IMG/VR virus record: IMGVR_UViG_3300047370_000083
Coordinates: 1 to 29,595 of that record
From: a virus
Strand: one strand, 5' to 3'
DNA: 29,595 nucleotides
Part shown: one piece after another, positions 1 through 9,700 of the stretch
Numbering within the stretch: the stretch's first letter is position 1
Layout of the letters: the number at the start of each line of letters is the position of its first letter
Position numbers and translations under genes: made by a program
The notes under the pieces: model-generated
The model's input: the letters and a program-made list of their open reading frames with translations, nothing else
Told to the model about the DNA's origin: nothing
Databases searched by the model: none

Positions 1-431
1 CAACATCAGGAAGCACAGTTGGTGATACTGCAACATTACACTCATTATCACAAGAAGATATTTCTGGCCAGAATGCACCTATTACTCCAGACCTTGTGGT
101 TGACCATTCACTCAATGGGTCGTATGCAATACGAACAGTTGTCATTGATGCAGAGGATAAACTCAAAACAAGTCTATTACTTGAAAAGAAATATGAAGGA
201 TACTTCTATAAAATACCGACCATTGCAGAAGTTCGTTCTGCACTAAAGAGTTCGTATGTGGGTGATGCAGTAGGCAGTATTCTGGTTGCGGATGGTTTGT
301 TGAACCCTGAATACAAAATACCAACACCGCCTGCAATTGGTAGAACTGTGAAAAAGTCTGCATCATCAAGATTTGGTTATCAACCTATCGGGAATGCGCT
401 TGAAAACAGAGGAAAGAGATTTAGACCATGA
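1..431 (+). CDS. Baseplate/hub-region protein, C-terminal part (5' end outside window)
   Basis: The reading frame is open from the first base (first full codon at position 3) to a TGA at 429-431, giving about 142 residues of a protein that starts upstream. The visible part is mixed: a polar Thr/Ser/Gly-rich stretch, a beta-rich section (SYAIRTVVIDAEDKLKTSLL), a short helical section (IPTIAEVRSALKSSYVGDAV), and a basic, proline-containing tail ending in KRFRP. I do not recognise the family from this fragment. Its stop overlaps the next start as ATGA and the following genes are baseplate wedge genes, so a virion baseplate or hub role (for example a gp5-like hub or its partner) is inferred from position only. 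An internal ATG at 96 would give a shorter protein, but the upstream in-frame coding sequence argues against it. Confidence 0.6.
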   Translation, partial: TSGSTVGDTATLHSLSQEDISGQNAPITPDLVVDHSLNGSYAIRTVVIDAEDKLKTSLLLEKKYEGYFYKIPTIAEVRSALKSSYVGDAVGSILVADGLLNPEYKIPTPPAIGRTVKKSASSRFGYQPIGNALENRGKRFRP

Positions 432-1027
432 TTATATTAGCAGACCCAGTATACAACCCAGAGAATCAAGTATCAATCAGTTCTGCCACTAAGTTAGGGC
501 CAGGCATCACGATTGCAAAGTTCTTGGGTGCATATGGTGACCGAACACCTTTTAATCACATCGAGTTTGAGTTTAATCGTAGGCGTATCGCTCGTAATCT
601 GTATCTTCATGCAGAAGCAATGAGAGTAATCAACGATAGTCCATTGTTCAATGATATCCGTCTGATTGTTTCGGAAGGATTGTTACAACCCAAAGATATA
701 TGGGCATCTCTGATTGGTGATGAAGTGATTGAAGATAAACGATTTGGTCGCTTAGTTTATTATCAAGTCATAGACAAAGATGGTAAGATTGACTTTGAGA
801 AAACCTTTGATATCGCTGAATATTGGAAAGACTATATTAGTTTTGACAGACTATATCTAGATTATGATTCGTATGACCCTAGTGGTAAATTGACTGGTCA
901 GATTGGATTACGATTCAACGATGTCCCTGAGAGTTTTGATGTGACCTTTTCAAATGATATTCAGACATGGTATAATGGGACACTTATGAGTAAAAATGAA
1001 TTGATAGAAATAAGAGAAACTGACTAA
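428..1027 (+). CDS. M15 peptidase-like protein without zinc ligands, baseplate region
   Basis: This 199-residue protein has an order of motifs that resembles phage-type M15A (VanY-like) peptidoglycan peptidases. These are LGPGITIAKFL near residues 23-33 (family: LSPHFTLAEF), a helix then NDIRLIVSEGLL at 75-86 (family: IRVTSGYRS), RFGRLVYYQV at 105-114 (family: HxxGxAxD), ISFDRLYLDY at 137-146 (family: FDQLILEY) and GQIGLRF at 157-163 (family: WVHVSY). The three metal ligands appear lost: the expected His, Asp and His align with about Lys104, Tyr111 and Gly160. It is therefore probably a structural descendant and not an active enzyme. Its start overlaps the upstream stop (ATGA), and gp25 follows 20 bases downstream, so it is likely a baseplate component. 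The family assignment is by eye and moderate; the virion role is inferred from context. It does not resemble T4 gp53 beyond similar length. Confidence 0.6.
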   Translation: MIILADPVYNPENQVSISSATKLGPGITIAKFLGAYGDRTPFNHIEFEFNRRRIARNLYLHAEAMRVINDSPLFNDIRLIVSEGLLQPKDIWASLIGDEVIEDKRFGRLVYYQVIDKDGKIDFEKTFDIAEYWKDYISFDRLYLDYDSYDPSGKLTGQIGLRFNDVPESFDVTFSNDIQTWYNGTLMSKNELIEIRETD

Positions 1028-1034
1028 AAACACA

Positions 1035-1042
1035 TATAAATA
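1035..1042 (+). promoter_or_regulatory. T4-type late promoter (TATAAATA) upstream of gp25
   Basis: This is a perfect TATAAATA octamer. In T4 the element occupies about -13 to -6 and is read by the phage late sigma factor gp55 with gp33 and the gp45 clamp; cyanophages use NATAAATA. With T4 spacing, transcription would begin at about 1048, which is the A of the gp25 start codon. Confidence 0.7.
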
Positions 1043-1047
1043 GAATT

Positions 1048-1494
1048 ATGGCAAGAAGAGCATTCGCACAGGAAGATAATAATATCAACACTGCTTCGGT
1101 AACGACTAGTAGAACGAAGCAGTATACAGATATTGACCTATCATTTACGGCAAAACCGTCCTCTGGAGAAATATTCAAGAAGACGGACGCAGCTGCTGTG
1201 AAGCAGTCAGTCAAAACGTTGGTGATGTGTAATAAATTGGAAAAACCATTTCGTCCTGATTTTGGAGGAGATGTCCGAGCACAACTCTTTGAACTGGCAT
1301 ATAAAGGTAAGGATGCACTCTTACGCGATAGAATTATTAATACTATTCAATTTTACGAACCTCGAGCAGAAGTTCTTGATTTGATAATAGATTTGCAGAG
1401 TGATTATAATAGTTTAAGTGTAACACTAAAATTCAAAGTGGTGAATACTGAAGAACAAGTAGAATTCACTTCAACACTATCAAGGTTAAGATAA
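1048..1494 (+). CDS. gp25: Baseplate wedge protein gp25
   Basis: This 148-residue protein matches the gp25 family, the wedge component that joins the gp6 ring to the tube and sheath start and is related to GpW and type VI secretion TssE. Diagnostic features are the N-terminal YTDIDLSFTAKPSSGEIFKK segment, the central LEKPFRPDFGGDVRAQLFE stretch and the FYEPRAEV motif near residues 103-110, which contains the conserved EPR of the family. Length is close to T4 gp25 (132 residues). No Shine-Dalgarno sequence is visible before the ATG, while a perfect late promoter lies 6 bases upstream. gp6 starts one base after the stop codon, so the two are almost certainly co-expressed. Identification is firm. 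Confidence 0.93.
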   Translation: MARRAFAQEDNNINTASVTTSRTKQYTDIDLSFTAKPSSGEIFKKTDAAAVKQSVKTLVMCNKLEKPFRPDFGGDVRAQLFELAYKGKDALLRDRIINTIQFYEPRAEVLDLIIDLQSDYNSLSVTLKFKVVNTEEQVEFTSTLSRLR

Positions 1495-1495
1495 A

Positions 1496-3322
1496 ATGGG
1501 AACAACAATCAAATCAACCTCACTAGACTTTGATGCAATCAAAAATAATCTAAAAACCTTTCTTGAACAAGGGGGGGAGTTTGATGATTACAATTTTGAA
1601 GCATCTGGATTATCAAGCATCCTTGATGTGCTTGCATATAATACTCATTACAATGGTCTCATCGCAAACTTTGCTTTGAATGAATCATTTCTTGGGACGG
1701 CACAACTTCGTGGGTCAGTTATTTCTCTCGCAGAGGGTATTGGATATATTCCTGATTCAAAAACTACATCCAAAGCAGTAGTAAATCTTTCTATGAATCT
1801 GTCAGGATTGGCAACCAGACCAAACAAAATTAGTATCAATGATGGATTTAAGTTCAATGCAACCGTTGATGAAGTTGAATATGTATTTCAAACATTGGAA
1901 GATATCTCTGCAACTGATGATGGTAACGGTCTTTATCTCTTTACAAACGTTGACGGTTCACAAAATATCACAATCCATGAAGGTATTGCTAGAACAAAGA
2001 CTTTCCTTGCGTTGGATGCAACCGAAAATGCAAACTATATTATACCAGATGAGTCATTAGACTTAGACACAGTTGTTGTTCGTGTATATGAAACTTCTAC
2101 TTCATCTAATTTTCAAACATATACTAATATAGTTGATGCTGTAAATATAAATGAAAACTCGACACTCTTCATATTAAAAGAAGCGCCTAATGGTCTCTTT
2201 GAACTTTCTTTTGGTAATGGTAAAACATTGGGTCGTGCGCCAGCGGCTGGTAATAAAGTTACAGTTGACTATCTTGCAGTATCAGGTAGTGATGCTGATA
2301 CGTCTTCAACATTTGCTCCGCAAAGTAAAGTTACGGTAGAAGGTCAACAATTTAATATAAATGTGACAACGGTCACAAAGGCAGTTGGTGGCGGTAGTAA
2401 AGAATCAATTGAGTCAATCCGTAAGAATGCACCATTCCAATACGCATCACAAAATCGCATGGTAACCGCAGTAGATTATTCTACGTTGGCCTTGAGAAAT
2501 TTCTCTACACTCATCAAAGATATTAAATCTTTTGGTGGTGAAGACGCACTAGAACCAGAATTCGGAACGGTCTTTATGTCGGTTCTATTCAATGATGATG
2601 TAGATGCGACAACAATACAATCAACAAAGGATGCAATTCAAGACCTTGCGAAACAATTGTCGGTTGCATCATTTAGTTTGAAGTTTGATGACCCCGTAAA
2701 GACATTCATTGAGACGAGGATATTCTTCCAGTTCAATCCGAACTTGACTACACTATCTCGTAATACAATTCAAGATAATGTCAATACAGTTATTGGAAAC
2801 TATTTTGCGGCAAATACTGGCAAATTCAGTCAATCGTTTAGACGTTCAAATCTCTTAACATTAGTGGATGATATAAGTCCGGCTATTCTCTCTTCTCGCT
2901 CAGATGTTTTTTTCCAGAGAAGGTTCACTCCTACTTTGAATACTTTACAAGACCATAAATTAAGATATGCAGCAATCATCGCTGACCCTGATGACAAAGA
3001 ACATATAATCACATCTTCTGCGTTTACGCTCAATAATAAAACCTGTATCTTACGCAATAAACTAGATTCATCAAAACTTGAAGTATTTAACACTATTGAT
3101 AGAGAGGTTCTAGTTGACAATATTGGAAATTACAGTGATGACACTATAAGTATTGTCGGTCTCAAAGTTGATGATTTTGTTGGTGCAAATCAATTTATCA
3201 AAGTAAGTGCAAAACCCGCAAACCAAAGTGCGATTACTCCATTCAGACAAGATATTATTGAATTTGATACTGATGAATCATTCTCTCGTATTGTAGATGT
3301 TGAGCCTGGAGTTACAAACTAA
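1496..3322 (+). CDS. gp6: Baseplate wedge protein gp6
   Basis: This 608-residue protein is the gp6 family baseplate wedge protein (T4 gp6 is 660 residues), distantly related to the P2 gpJ/Mu gp47 baseplate_J proteins that form the inner iris ring. The N-terminal region (LDFDAIKNNLKTFLEQGGEF, then GLSSILDVLAYNTHYNGLIANFALNESFL) is the conserved gp6 head. A gpJ-like section around residues 290-340 contains GGGSKESIESIRKNAPFQY and MVTAVDYSTLAL, the usual J-type arrangement. An AAGG at about 1482-1485 serves as ribosome binding site. The gene contains runs of seven G (1571-1577) and seven T (2907-2913), but the frame continues through both. It follows gp25 by one base and its TAA overlaps the next ATG (TAATG). 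Confidence 0.93.
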   Translation: MGTTIKSTSLDFDAIKNNLKTFLEQGGEFDDYNFEASGLSSILDVLAYNTHYNGLIANFALNESFLGTAQLRGSVISLAEGIGYIPDSKTTSKAVVNLSMNLSGLATRPNKISINDGFKFNATVDEVEYVFQTLEDISATDDGNGLYLFTNVDGSQNITIHEGIARTKTFLALDATENANYIIPDESLDLDTVVVRVYETSTSSNFQTYTNIVDAVNINENSTLFILKEAPNGLFELSFGNGKTLGRAPAAGNKVTVDYLAVSGSDADTSSTFAPQSKVTVEGQQFNINVTTVTKAVGGGSKESIESIRKNAPFQYASQNRMVTAVDYSTLALRNFSTLIKDIKSFGGEDALEPEFGTVFMSVLFNDDVDATTIQSTKDAIQDLAKQLSVASFSLKFDDPVKTFIETRIFFQFNPNLTTLSRNTIQDNVNTVIGNYFAANTGKFSQSFRRSNLLTLVDDISPAILSSRSDVFFQRRFTPTLNTLQDHKLRYAAIIADPDDKEHIITSSAFTLNNKTCILRNKLDSSKLEVFNTIDREVLVDNIGNYSDDTISIVGLKVDDFVGANQFIKVSAKPANQSAITPFRQDIIEFDTDESFSRIVDVEPGVTN

Positions 3323-4320
3323 TGGGTAAACAAAACGATACTTTAAGAGATTTAGGTAGAAGAGAGCTTGTTTTTTCTGATAACAAGATTACTCAAGTTC
3401 TACCTGAATTCTTCAAGACAGAGTATCCAAAACTCATTACACTTCTTGAACAGTATTATAATTTTGAAGATGATGATAACGCACCTTCTCGTCTTGCAGA
3501 TGACCTGTTTTACTCTCGTGATATTACACAGACTGATTTAGACCTTCTTTCATATATTGAAGATGAACTCCTATTGGGTCAATCATACTTTGAAGGGTTT
3601 ACTGATAAACGTGCTGCTGCAAAATATTCTAACACTCTGTATCGTTCAAAGGGAACAAAATATTCTATTCAACAGTTCTTCCGAACTTTCTTTGGTGTTG
3701 ACCCAGATATTATTTACACAAAAGAGAACGTATTCAAGGTAGGAGAAACTGACTCTCAAATTGGATTGGAATCACAGAAGTTCTTGACAGATAATAAATT
3801 GTTTCAGACATTTGCGATTCAGGTAAAGTCTGACATCTCATTTAACGAGTGGAGAGAACCATATAAATTATTCGTTCACCCTGCGGGTATGTTCATTGGT
3901 TCGGAGGTGCAGATTGTATCGAGTGTTACTGATGAATTGACTGCTCCTCTTGTTGTGCCTTCTGAAGCACCACCTATTGTGGTCGAGGCAACAGGATTAT
4001 TTGGCGATACAGGAGTAACAGATTTGACCTCTATTGTGGATGACCTAAATACAGATTCAGCAGGCGTATTCAGTCGCATCAATGCAGAATTGACAAATAT
4101 GGAAGGGTTTGATTTACAAACTATCCAAACTATCAATAATCAATATTCATCGTTGCGTGAAGCGCAAATTGCATCTTCACCAACATTTGACGATTCAGAT
4201 GAAGTTGGAACAAACGGTATGGACTTGTCAAACAACTTGTTCTTCGAGACTTTAGACCAAGACAAACACCAACATTTCAGTGCTGACTCTGACCAATACT
4301 TAAAAAGTTTCACTCTTTAA
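3322..4320 (+). CDS. Baseplate/virion structural protein of the SKGT type, short form
   Basis: This 332-residue protein follows gp6 with a TAATG overlap. The first half has features I recognise from uncharacterised T4-like structural proteins: FFKTEYPKLITLLEQYYNF (about residues 31-49), LLSYIEDELLLG (73-84), and RSKGTKYSIQQFFRTFFGVD (about 108-127) followed by IIYTKENVFKVG. Relatives carry the same SKGTxxxxxxxFRxxF block and are often much longer. The second half is Ser/Thr/Asp-rich with a VVPSEAPPIVVEATG linker and looks less ordered. The role is inferred to be a baseplate wedge component from its place between gp6 and gp8, possibly taking the position of T4 gp7. The T4 equivalence is not shown by sequence. 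Confidence 0.75.
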   Translation: MGKQNDTLRDLGRRELVFSDNKITQVLPEFFKTEYPKLITLLEQYYNFEDDDNAPSRLADDLFYSRDITQTDLDLLSYIEDELLLGQSYFEGFTDKRAAAKYSNTLYRSKGTKYSIQQFFRTFFGVDPDIIYTKENVFKVGETDSQIGLESQKFLTDNKLFQTFAIQVKSDISFNEWREPYKLFVHPAGMFIGSEVQIVSSVTDELTAPLVVPSEAPPIVVEATGLFGDTGVTDLTSIVDDLNTDSAGVFSRINAELTNMEGFDLQTIQTINNQYSSLREAQIASSPTFDDSDEVGTNGMDLSNNLFFETLDQDKHQHFSADSDQYLKSFTL

Positions 4321-4331
4321 CCGATAAACCT

Positions 4332-4339
4332 TATAAATA
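4332..4339 (+). promoter_or_regulatory. T4-type late promoter (TATAAATA)
   Basis: A perfect TATAAATA lies in the 41-base gap before the 343-residue protein. With T4 spacing transcription would start near 4345, leaving a leader of about 17 bases before the ATG at 4362. Confidence 0.72.
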
Positions 4340-4361
4340 GTTAAAACAAACGGACTATAAA

Positions 4362-5393
4362 ATGGCAAGACAAACATTAAACAGAGGCACTACAGCAAAT
4401 GACGGAACGGGTGATACCCTCCGCACCGCTGCCCAAAAGATTAATGAGAACTTTACTGAACTCTACCAGAGTATCGGTGGTGATTCTGCAGCTGCAATCG
4501 TAAGTCTATCAAATGTGGGTGTGGTCTTTGAAGGTCAGGTTGCAGACAGTAACGAAACATATATGGTTGCGGTAGAACCTACCGCTGATAATTATGTGTA
4601 TGTTCCTAATGATGGCGGGACACTTATTCTTGACTCTTGCGCTCAGACTTTGACTAACAAAACTATTTTAAGTCCTTCGTTGACTACTCCTTCTATTAAA
4701 GATAATGACTCTAGTCATAGTTACAATGTTGTGGTTGGTAATTTATCTGCAAATCGTAATATCACTATTCCGTCACTGTCAACAAACGACACATTCGTGT
4801 TTGCAGATGCAACTCAGACTCTTAGTAATAAAACAATTAATGGGTTAAATGTTAACAATCCAGTAGTTGGTGGTATAGATGGCGGTTCAAAATTCTTTGA
4901 TAGTTCAGATAACGAGTATTTACAATTCAACAAAACTTCAAGTGCAGTCAATTTCATAACACTGACAAACTCTGCAACTACTACTGGCCCAACTATCGAT
5001 GTCGATGGTGATGATACTAATGTTAGTCTCAATTTAAGTGCAAAGGGAACTGGTGGTATCACGTTTACAAATAAGATTGTATTTGAAAAAGGAACTGATG
5101 TAGCATCCACCACTGCGGTCAACTTAAATCAACCCCTAACAGTGTTTAACTCTGGTAGTTTTATCAACCCTACTCTTGGTGATGGAACGATTCAGGCAGA
5201 GTCTAAATACTTCAGTAATATTGGGGCGGGTGAAGTTCATCTCACGCCAGCGGGCGGCGCATCAAACATTCAGGGTGTAGATTCTGCTGCTGGGTTTATT
5301 AAGTTTACTATAGGACAGGGGTGTCAACTAATATGGAATACAACAGCAAGTAAATGGTTTATTGTTGGAAACAACGGGACAACAACAGCGTAA
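4362..5393 (+). CDS. Fibre-like virion structural protein with KINENFxELY head
   Basis: The 343-residue product begins with TANDGTGDTLRTAAQKINEN and FTELY, a head motif that recurs at the N-termini of many T4-superfamily tail fibre or baseplate-attached proteins. After it come two copies of a short repeat common in phage fibres, QTLTNKTILSPSLTTPSI near residue 90 and QTLSNKTINGLNVNNPV near residue 150. Next is a beta-rich Thr/Asp/Gly region, and the protein ends in a compact domain (GQGCQLIWNTTASKWFIVGN). The composition (Thr, Ser, Asn, Gly, few charges) is that of a beta-structured trimeric fibre. It has its own late promoter and lies between baseplate genes, so it is probably a baseplate-attached short fibre or spike. 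Exact partner and receptor are unknown. Confidence 0.8.
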   Translation: MARQTLNRGTTANDGTGDTLRTAAQKINENFTELYQSIGGDSAAAIVSLSNVGVVFEGQVADSNETYMVAVEPTADNYVYVPNDGGTLILDSCAQTLTNKTILSPSLTTPSIKDNDSSHSYNVVVGNLSANRNITIPSLSTNDTFVFADATQTLSNKTINGLNVNNPVVGGIDGGSKFFDSSDNEYLQFNKTSSAVNFITLTNSATTTGPTIDVDGDDTNVSLNLSAKGTGGITFTNKIVFEKGTDVASTTAVNLNQPLTVFNSGSFINPTLGDGTIQAESKYFSNIGAGEVHLTPAGGASNIQGVDSAAGFIKFTIGQGCQLIWNTTASKWFIVGNNGTTTA

Positions 5394-5408
5394 GCGTAGG
5401 ATAATAAA

Positions 5409-6767
5409 ATGGCGATTGTAACAAACAGAATTAAAAAACAAGTTATAACAGATTTGTTGACAGATTTTGCTGATTCTTCTAGTAGATATTATGCAGCTAT
5501 TGGTCGTTCAGAAGATTGGAATGACTCTGATGTTGCGCCCACTGCTCTTAACAATCTGGTAGAAGATAGAAACTTCCGTCTTGGACTCCAATCGGTAAAA
5601 AATATTATTGATACTTCCTTTGTTGTTCCTCGTTTCAACTGGTCATCTGGTGCAATTTATTCTCCATATGATGATATCCAAGTAGGATATCCTACTCAAA
5701 CATACTACGTTATGAATGACAATAACCAAGTTTATCTGTGTATTCAACAATCAAAAGATGTCTCTGGTAATGCACAGGTTTCTACAGTTCAACCGACAGG
5801 TGGCACAGATGGAACGCCATTCGATACCGCTGATGGTTACATTTGGAAGTTCCTATATTCTATTGGTGCATTGGATGCTAACAAATTTATTTCTGCCAAC
5901 TTCCTTCCCGTCAAATTAATTGGAACAACTGACTCAGATTCTCCTTCTGCTGACATTGAACAAAAGACAGTTCAAAATAACGCAATAGTTGGTCAGATTA
6001 TTGGATATGCAATTGACTCTGGTGGCGCTGGATACTCTGGTAACCCAACCATCGAAGTGAATGGAAATGGCACAAAAGCAAAAGCAGGCGCAACAGAGAA
6101 TGGTGGTCAGGTAACTAAGGTAGAACTAATTGATAGTTCTGGTAATTATACATTTGGTTCAGGTTATGACTATGCAACAGTATCCGTTACGGGCGGTGGT
6201 TCACCAACCAAACCCGCAAAAATACGACCAATTCTAGCAACACCTCTTGGACTTGGTGGTGACGCTCGAGATGACCTTCGCTCCACCGCAGTCATGTTTA
6301 ACAGTAAACCTAGTGGAACTGAAACTGGAGACTTCATTGTCGGTAACGATTTCCGTCAAGTAGGTCTTATCAGAAATATTCAAGATAGTTCTGGGTCTAC
6401 CTTATTTACTGGGTCAACAGGTATTGCGTTAAAACAATTAAGACTTTCAAGTGTGAACACAGGATTTACCGCAGACAATACTATTCAGGGTTCAACATCT
6501 AATGTCAAGGCACTTATTGATAAAGTCGATTCTGCGAATATTTGGTATCACCAAACAGCGGAGACAGGATTTGGTAACTTTGATTCAGGTGAAAACATCA
6601 CTGAAACCGATGGTAATGGTGCAGGCGTATTGAATGCTTCTTTTGCTCCATACATAAATCCTGAAGTAGATATTCTAACGGGTGATGTTCTATATATTGA
6701 TAATCGCGCATCAGTTACTCGCGCAACTGACCAAACAGAAGATATAAAAATCGTAATTCAAATTTAA
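5409..6767 (+). CDS. gp8: Baseplate wedge protein gp8
   Basis: The 452-residue product matches gp8, the dimeric wedge subunit. The N-terminus has SSRYYAAIGRSEDWND, equivalent to the T4 segment ending in FITFGRSEPW. The centre has DTADGYIWKFLYSI, equivalent to T4 EPGDGYVWEYLFEI. The C-terminus has DVLYIDNRASVTRATDQTED, equivalent to T4 EMIYMENRPPIIMAMDQTEE. It is about 118 residues longer than T4 gp8 (334). Much of the excess is a Gly-rich insert around residues 198-278 with GGAGYSGNPTIEVNGNGTKA and SGYDYATVSVTGGGSP, the GSGY-type beta module often found in phage surface proteins. AGGA at 5398-5401 gives a seven-base spacing to the ATG. The identification is strong because both ends and the middle align. 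Confidence 0.92.
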   Translation: MAIVTNRIKKQVITDLLTDFADSSSRYYAAIGRSEDWNDSDVAPTALNNLVEDRNFRLGLQSVKNIIDTSFVVPRFNWSSGAIYSPYDDIQVGYPTQTYYVMNDNNQVYLCIQQSKDVSGNAQVSTVQPTGGTDGTPFDTADGYIWKFLYSIGALDANKFISANFLPVKLIGTTDSDSPSADIEQKTVQNNAIVGQIIGYAIDSGGAGYSGNPTIEVNGNGTKAKAGATENGGQVTKVELIDSSGNYTFGSGYDYATVSVTGGGSPTKPAKIRPILATPLGLGGDARDDLRSTAVMFNSKPSGTETGDFIVGNDFRQVGLIRNIQDSSGSTLFTGSTGIALKQLRLSSVNTGFTADNTIQGSTSNVKALIDKVDSANIWYHQTAETGFGNFDSGENITETDGNGAGVLNASFAPYINPEVDILTGDVLYIDNRASVTRATDQTEDIKIVIQI

Positions 6768-6777
6768 GGTAATACCG

Positions 6778-9700
6778 ATGCCAAGAACGTTTACAGAAAA
6801 TGTATTTTCATCCACATACAAGGATGATTTTAAGGATAGTGATAACTATCACCGTATCCTGTTTAATAGTGGTCGGGCGCTACAAGCGAGAGAACTTACT
6901 CAATCACAAACAATTATTCAGGAAGAGATTGGTAGATTTGGTCGCAACATCTTTAAGGATGGTGCATCGGTAAATCCTGGCGGCCCTACAATTAATACGA
7001 ACTATGAGTTTGTAAAACTAAACACAAACACTAATGCATTACCAGCTGGCGCAAATGCGCTTGAAGCAAATGGTGGTTTGATTGGTGTAGAATTTACTGG
7101 TGCCAATTCTAATGTTGTCGCACGAGTTCTTGAGGTTGTCGAGGCAGAGGGTTCTGACCCTGCAACACTTTATGTTCAGTATGTTAATACTTCTGGTGGT
7201 GAAGTTGGAGAAAACCCAGTTCGTTATAAGTCAGGTGAAACTATATCAGGCGGCGGTGAGACTCTAACTGTTCAGTCAACCAACACCGCATCAAACCCCG
7301 CTATTGGTCGCGGTTGTCAAATTTCTAATTCATCTGGTGACTTTTTTGTTCGTGGTCATTTTGTATTTGCAAAAGAACAAAGTTTAATTCTATCGAAATA
7401 CTCGCGACTACCTTCAAAAGTTATTGGTTTCAAAGTAACAGAAGATATTGTTACAACCAGTGATACAAATGAGTTGTTTGATAATCAAGGTGCTACACCA
7501 AACTTATCTTCGCCGGGCGCAGACCGATATCGTATTCAACTTACTTTAACAACAAAAGACCAAGTTGCAAGTGATGAAAACTTTGTTTACTATTGTGATG
7601 TAGTCGATGGTAATATCGTTGACCAAGTAAGCGGAACAGATGATTACAATAAAATTACCGAAGTATTAGCGCAAAGAACGGCCGAAGAATCGGGTAATTA
7701 TATCGTGTCCCCATTTACTATTGATTTTGCTGACGATGCGACAAACAATACAAACTTCATTGCAAGTGTATCTTCGGGTGTTGCATATCTTAATGGATAT
7801 CGCGTTGGTTCTGAAAAACCTACGAAGTTAACTATACCAAAACCTCGGGCAGAAGTTGAACGCACAAATGAGGTTGTTGGTGTTAACTATGGTCAGTATT
7901 TTATATGTGATGTATTGGAAGGTAATCTCAATATAAACCAATTCCAAACTGTTGGACTTAAAGATGCAACAGGGTTTGGCGGCAACGGGCTCGGCACTGC
8001 AAGAGTTAGATATGTAGAAGAAGATGGGTCAAACTTCAAGATATACCTTTTTGATATTAACTTATTATTAGGTAAAGTTTTGCGTGATGTTAAATCATTC
8101 GGAACAGGCACAGCTGATTTTGCACAACCACTTTTGGAAAATGGTAAGGCAGTAATCAAGGAATCTAATAAAGTAAATCTTGTATTCCCTACACCAGACC
8201 CTCGTCCTAAAAGTATTACTGATGTAGACTTTGAAGTTCAACGTGTGTTCACTGGAACTTCTGACGATGGAACAATTGTTCATTCAAGTAGTATACCAAC
8301 TAATAATGCTAGTGGAACTGTTCAACTTACATTGTCTGCTACAGGTGAGACATTTGCTAATACGGGTCAATTCATTGCGACTGTTGACTCTAGTGGTGAT
8401 GTCGTTTCGTCTCTAACCATTGGTGCTGCGGGAACTCAAAGCGTTAACGTTAGTGGTTTACCAATTGGTTCAGCTGTTACAGTTTATGCAAAAGTTAATA
8501 AAGCACAACCATCAGTTCGGACAAAGACGTTGGTTGAAACCACAAAAACTTTTACTGGTATATCCGAAGATAGTAACGGAAGTAAATATATCGACCTTCA
8601 TGAAAATGATATCTTTGAAATTGTTTCAATTAAAGATACAGATTCAAATGGCGCAGACCAATCAAGTAAATACTATCTTGATAATGGTCAGAGAGCAGGG
8701 TTTTATAATAATGGTCGTTTGATTCTTAATGGTGGTGCAACTGCACCCGGCGGTTCTGATAATACCTTCATAAGATTCAAACACTTTACCCACGGTGCAG
8801 GCGACTTCTTCTCCGTGAACTCTTACACTGGTCAAGTTGATTATGAAGATATCCCATCCTTCGCAACAGGCCCACGGGAATCCGTAAACTTGCGTGATGT
8901 GATTGACTTCCGTTCTTCGGTTGACTCTGATGGATTGTTTGTTGGTGGTGATGCTGCTGTCAATGAAATGCCTACCAATGGTGATATTTTTCAAGGGGAT
9001 GTAACATATTATATGCCTCGTGCAGATAAGGTTGTGATTACCAAAGATGGAGAACTGAAAAATATTCAGGGTGAGAATGGATTTGGTTCACAAGTTCCAG
9101 ATACTCCCGAAAACACTCTAGGTCTTTTTGAGTTAGAATTGAATGCATATGGTCTGCATGATTCGGATGTTGCAACAAATGTTCTTAGAGCAAAAAGATT
9201 CACAATGGCCGATATTGGCAAACTAGAAAAACGTGTCGATAAACTTGAAGAAGTTACCTCGTTGTCATTACTTGAAGTCGGCACTGATGCTCTGTTGGTC
9301 TTAGACTCTGCGGGTAATCCAAGAACTAAGTCTGGTTTCTTTGTTGATAACTTCGCTGACAGAACTTTCTCAGACGTTCAAAGTCCAGAGTATCGTGCGG
9401 GTATTGACCCATCAACAGAAACTTTATCACCTCAAAAGACTGAGAAAAATGTTACACTACGATATGACTCTGCTGCATCATCGAATACTATTCTGAAGGG
9501 TGATACTGTATATCTGAAATATCAAGATGTAGAAGCAATTACACAAACACAGGTATCAGGAACAGAGAATGTAAACCCATTTGCTGTTATTACAGGTGAA
9601 GGCGAACTTACACTTTCTCCTGCTTCTGATGAATGGATTGACACAGAATATCGTCCCGCAAATGTAATTAACAAAACTGCAACAGAAACTTTGGCAGCAG

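Noticed and set aside
1571-1577. Run of seven G in gp6 (and seven T at 2907-2913) as possible programmed frameshift sites
   Set aside because: The correct gp6 frame continues through both runs and aligns with the family on each side, so no shift is needed.
3864-3873. ATATAAATTA inside the 332-aa gene as a promoter
   Set aside because: It is intragenic, mismatched at the last positions, and not followed by a gene start.
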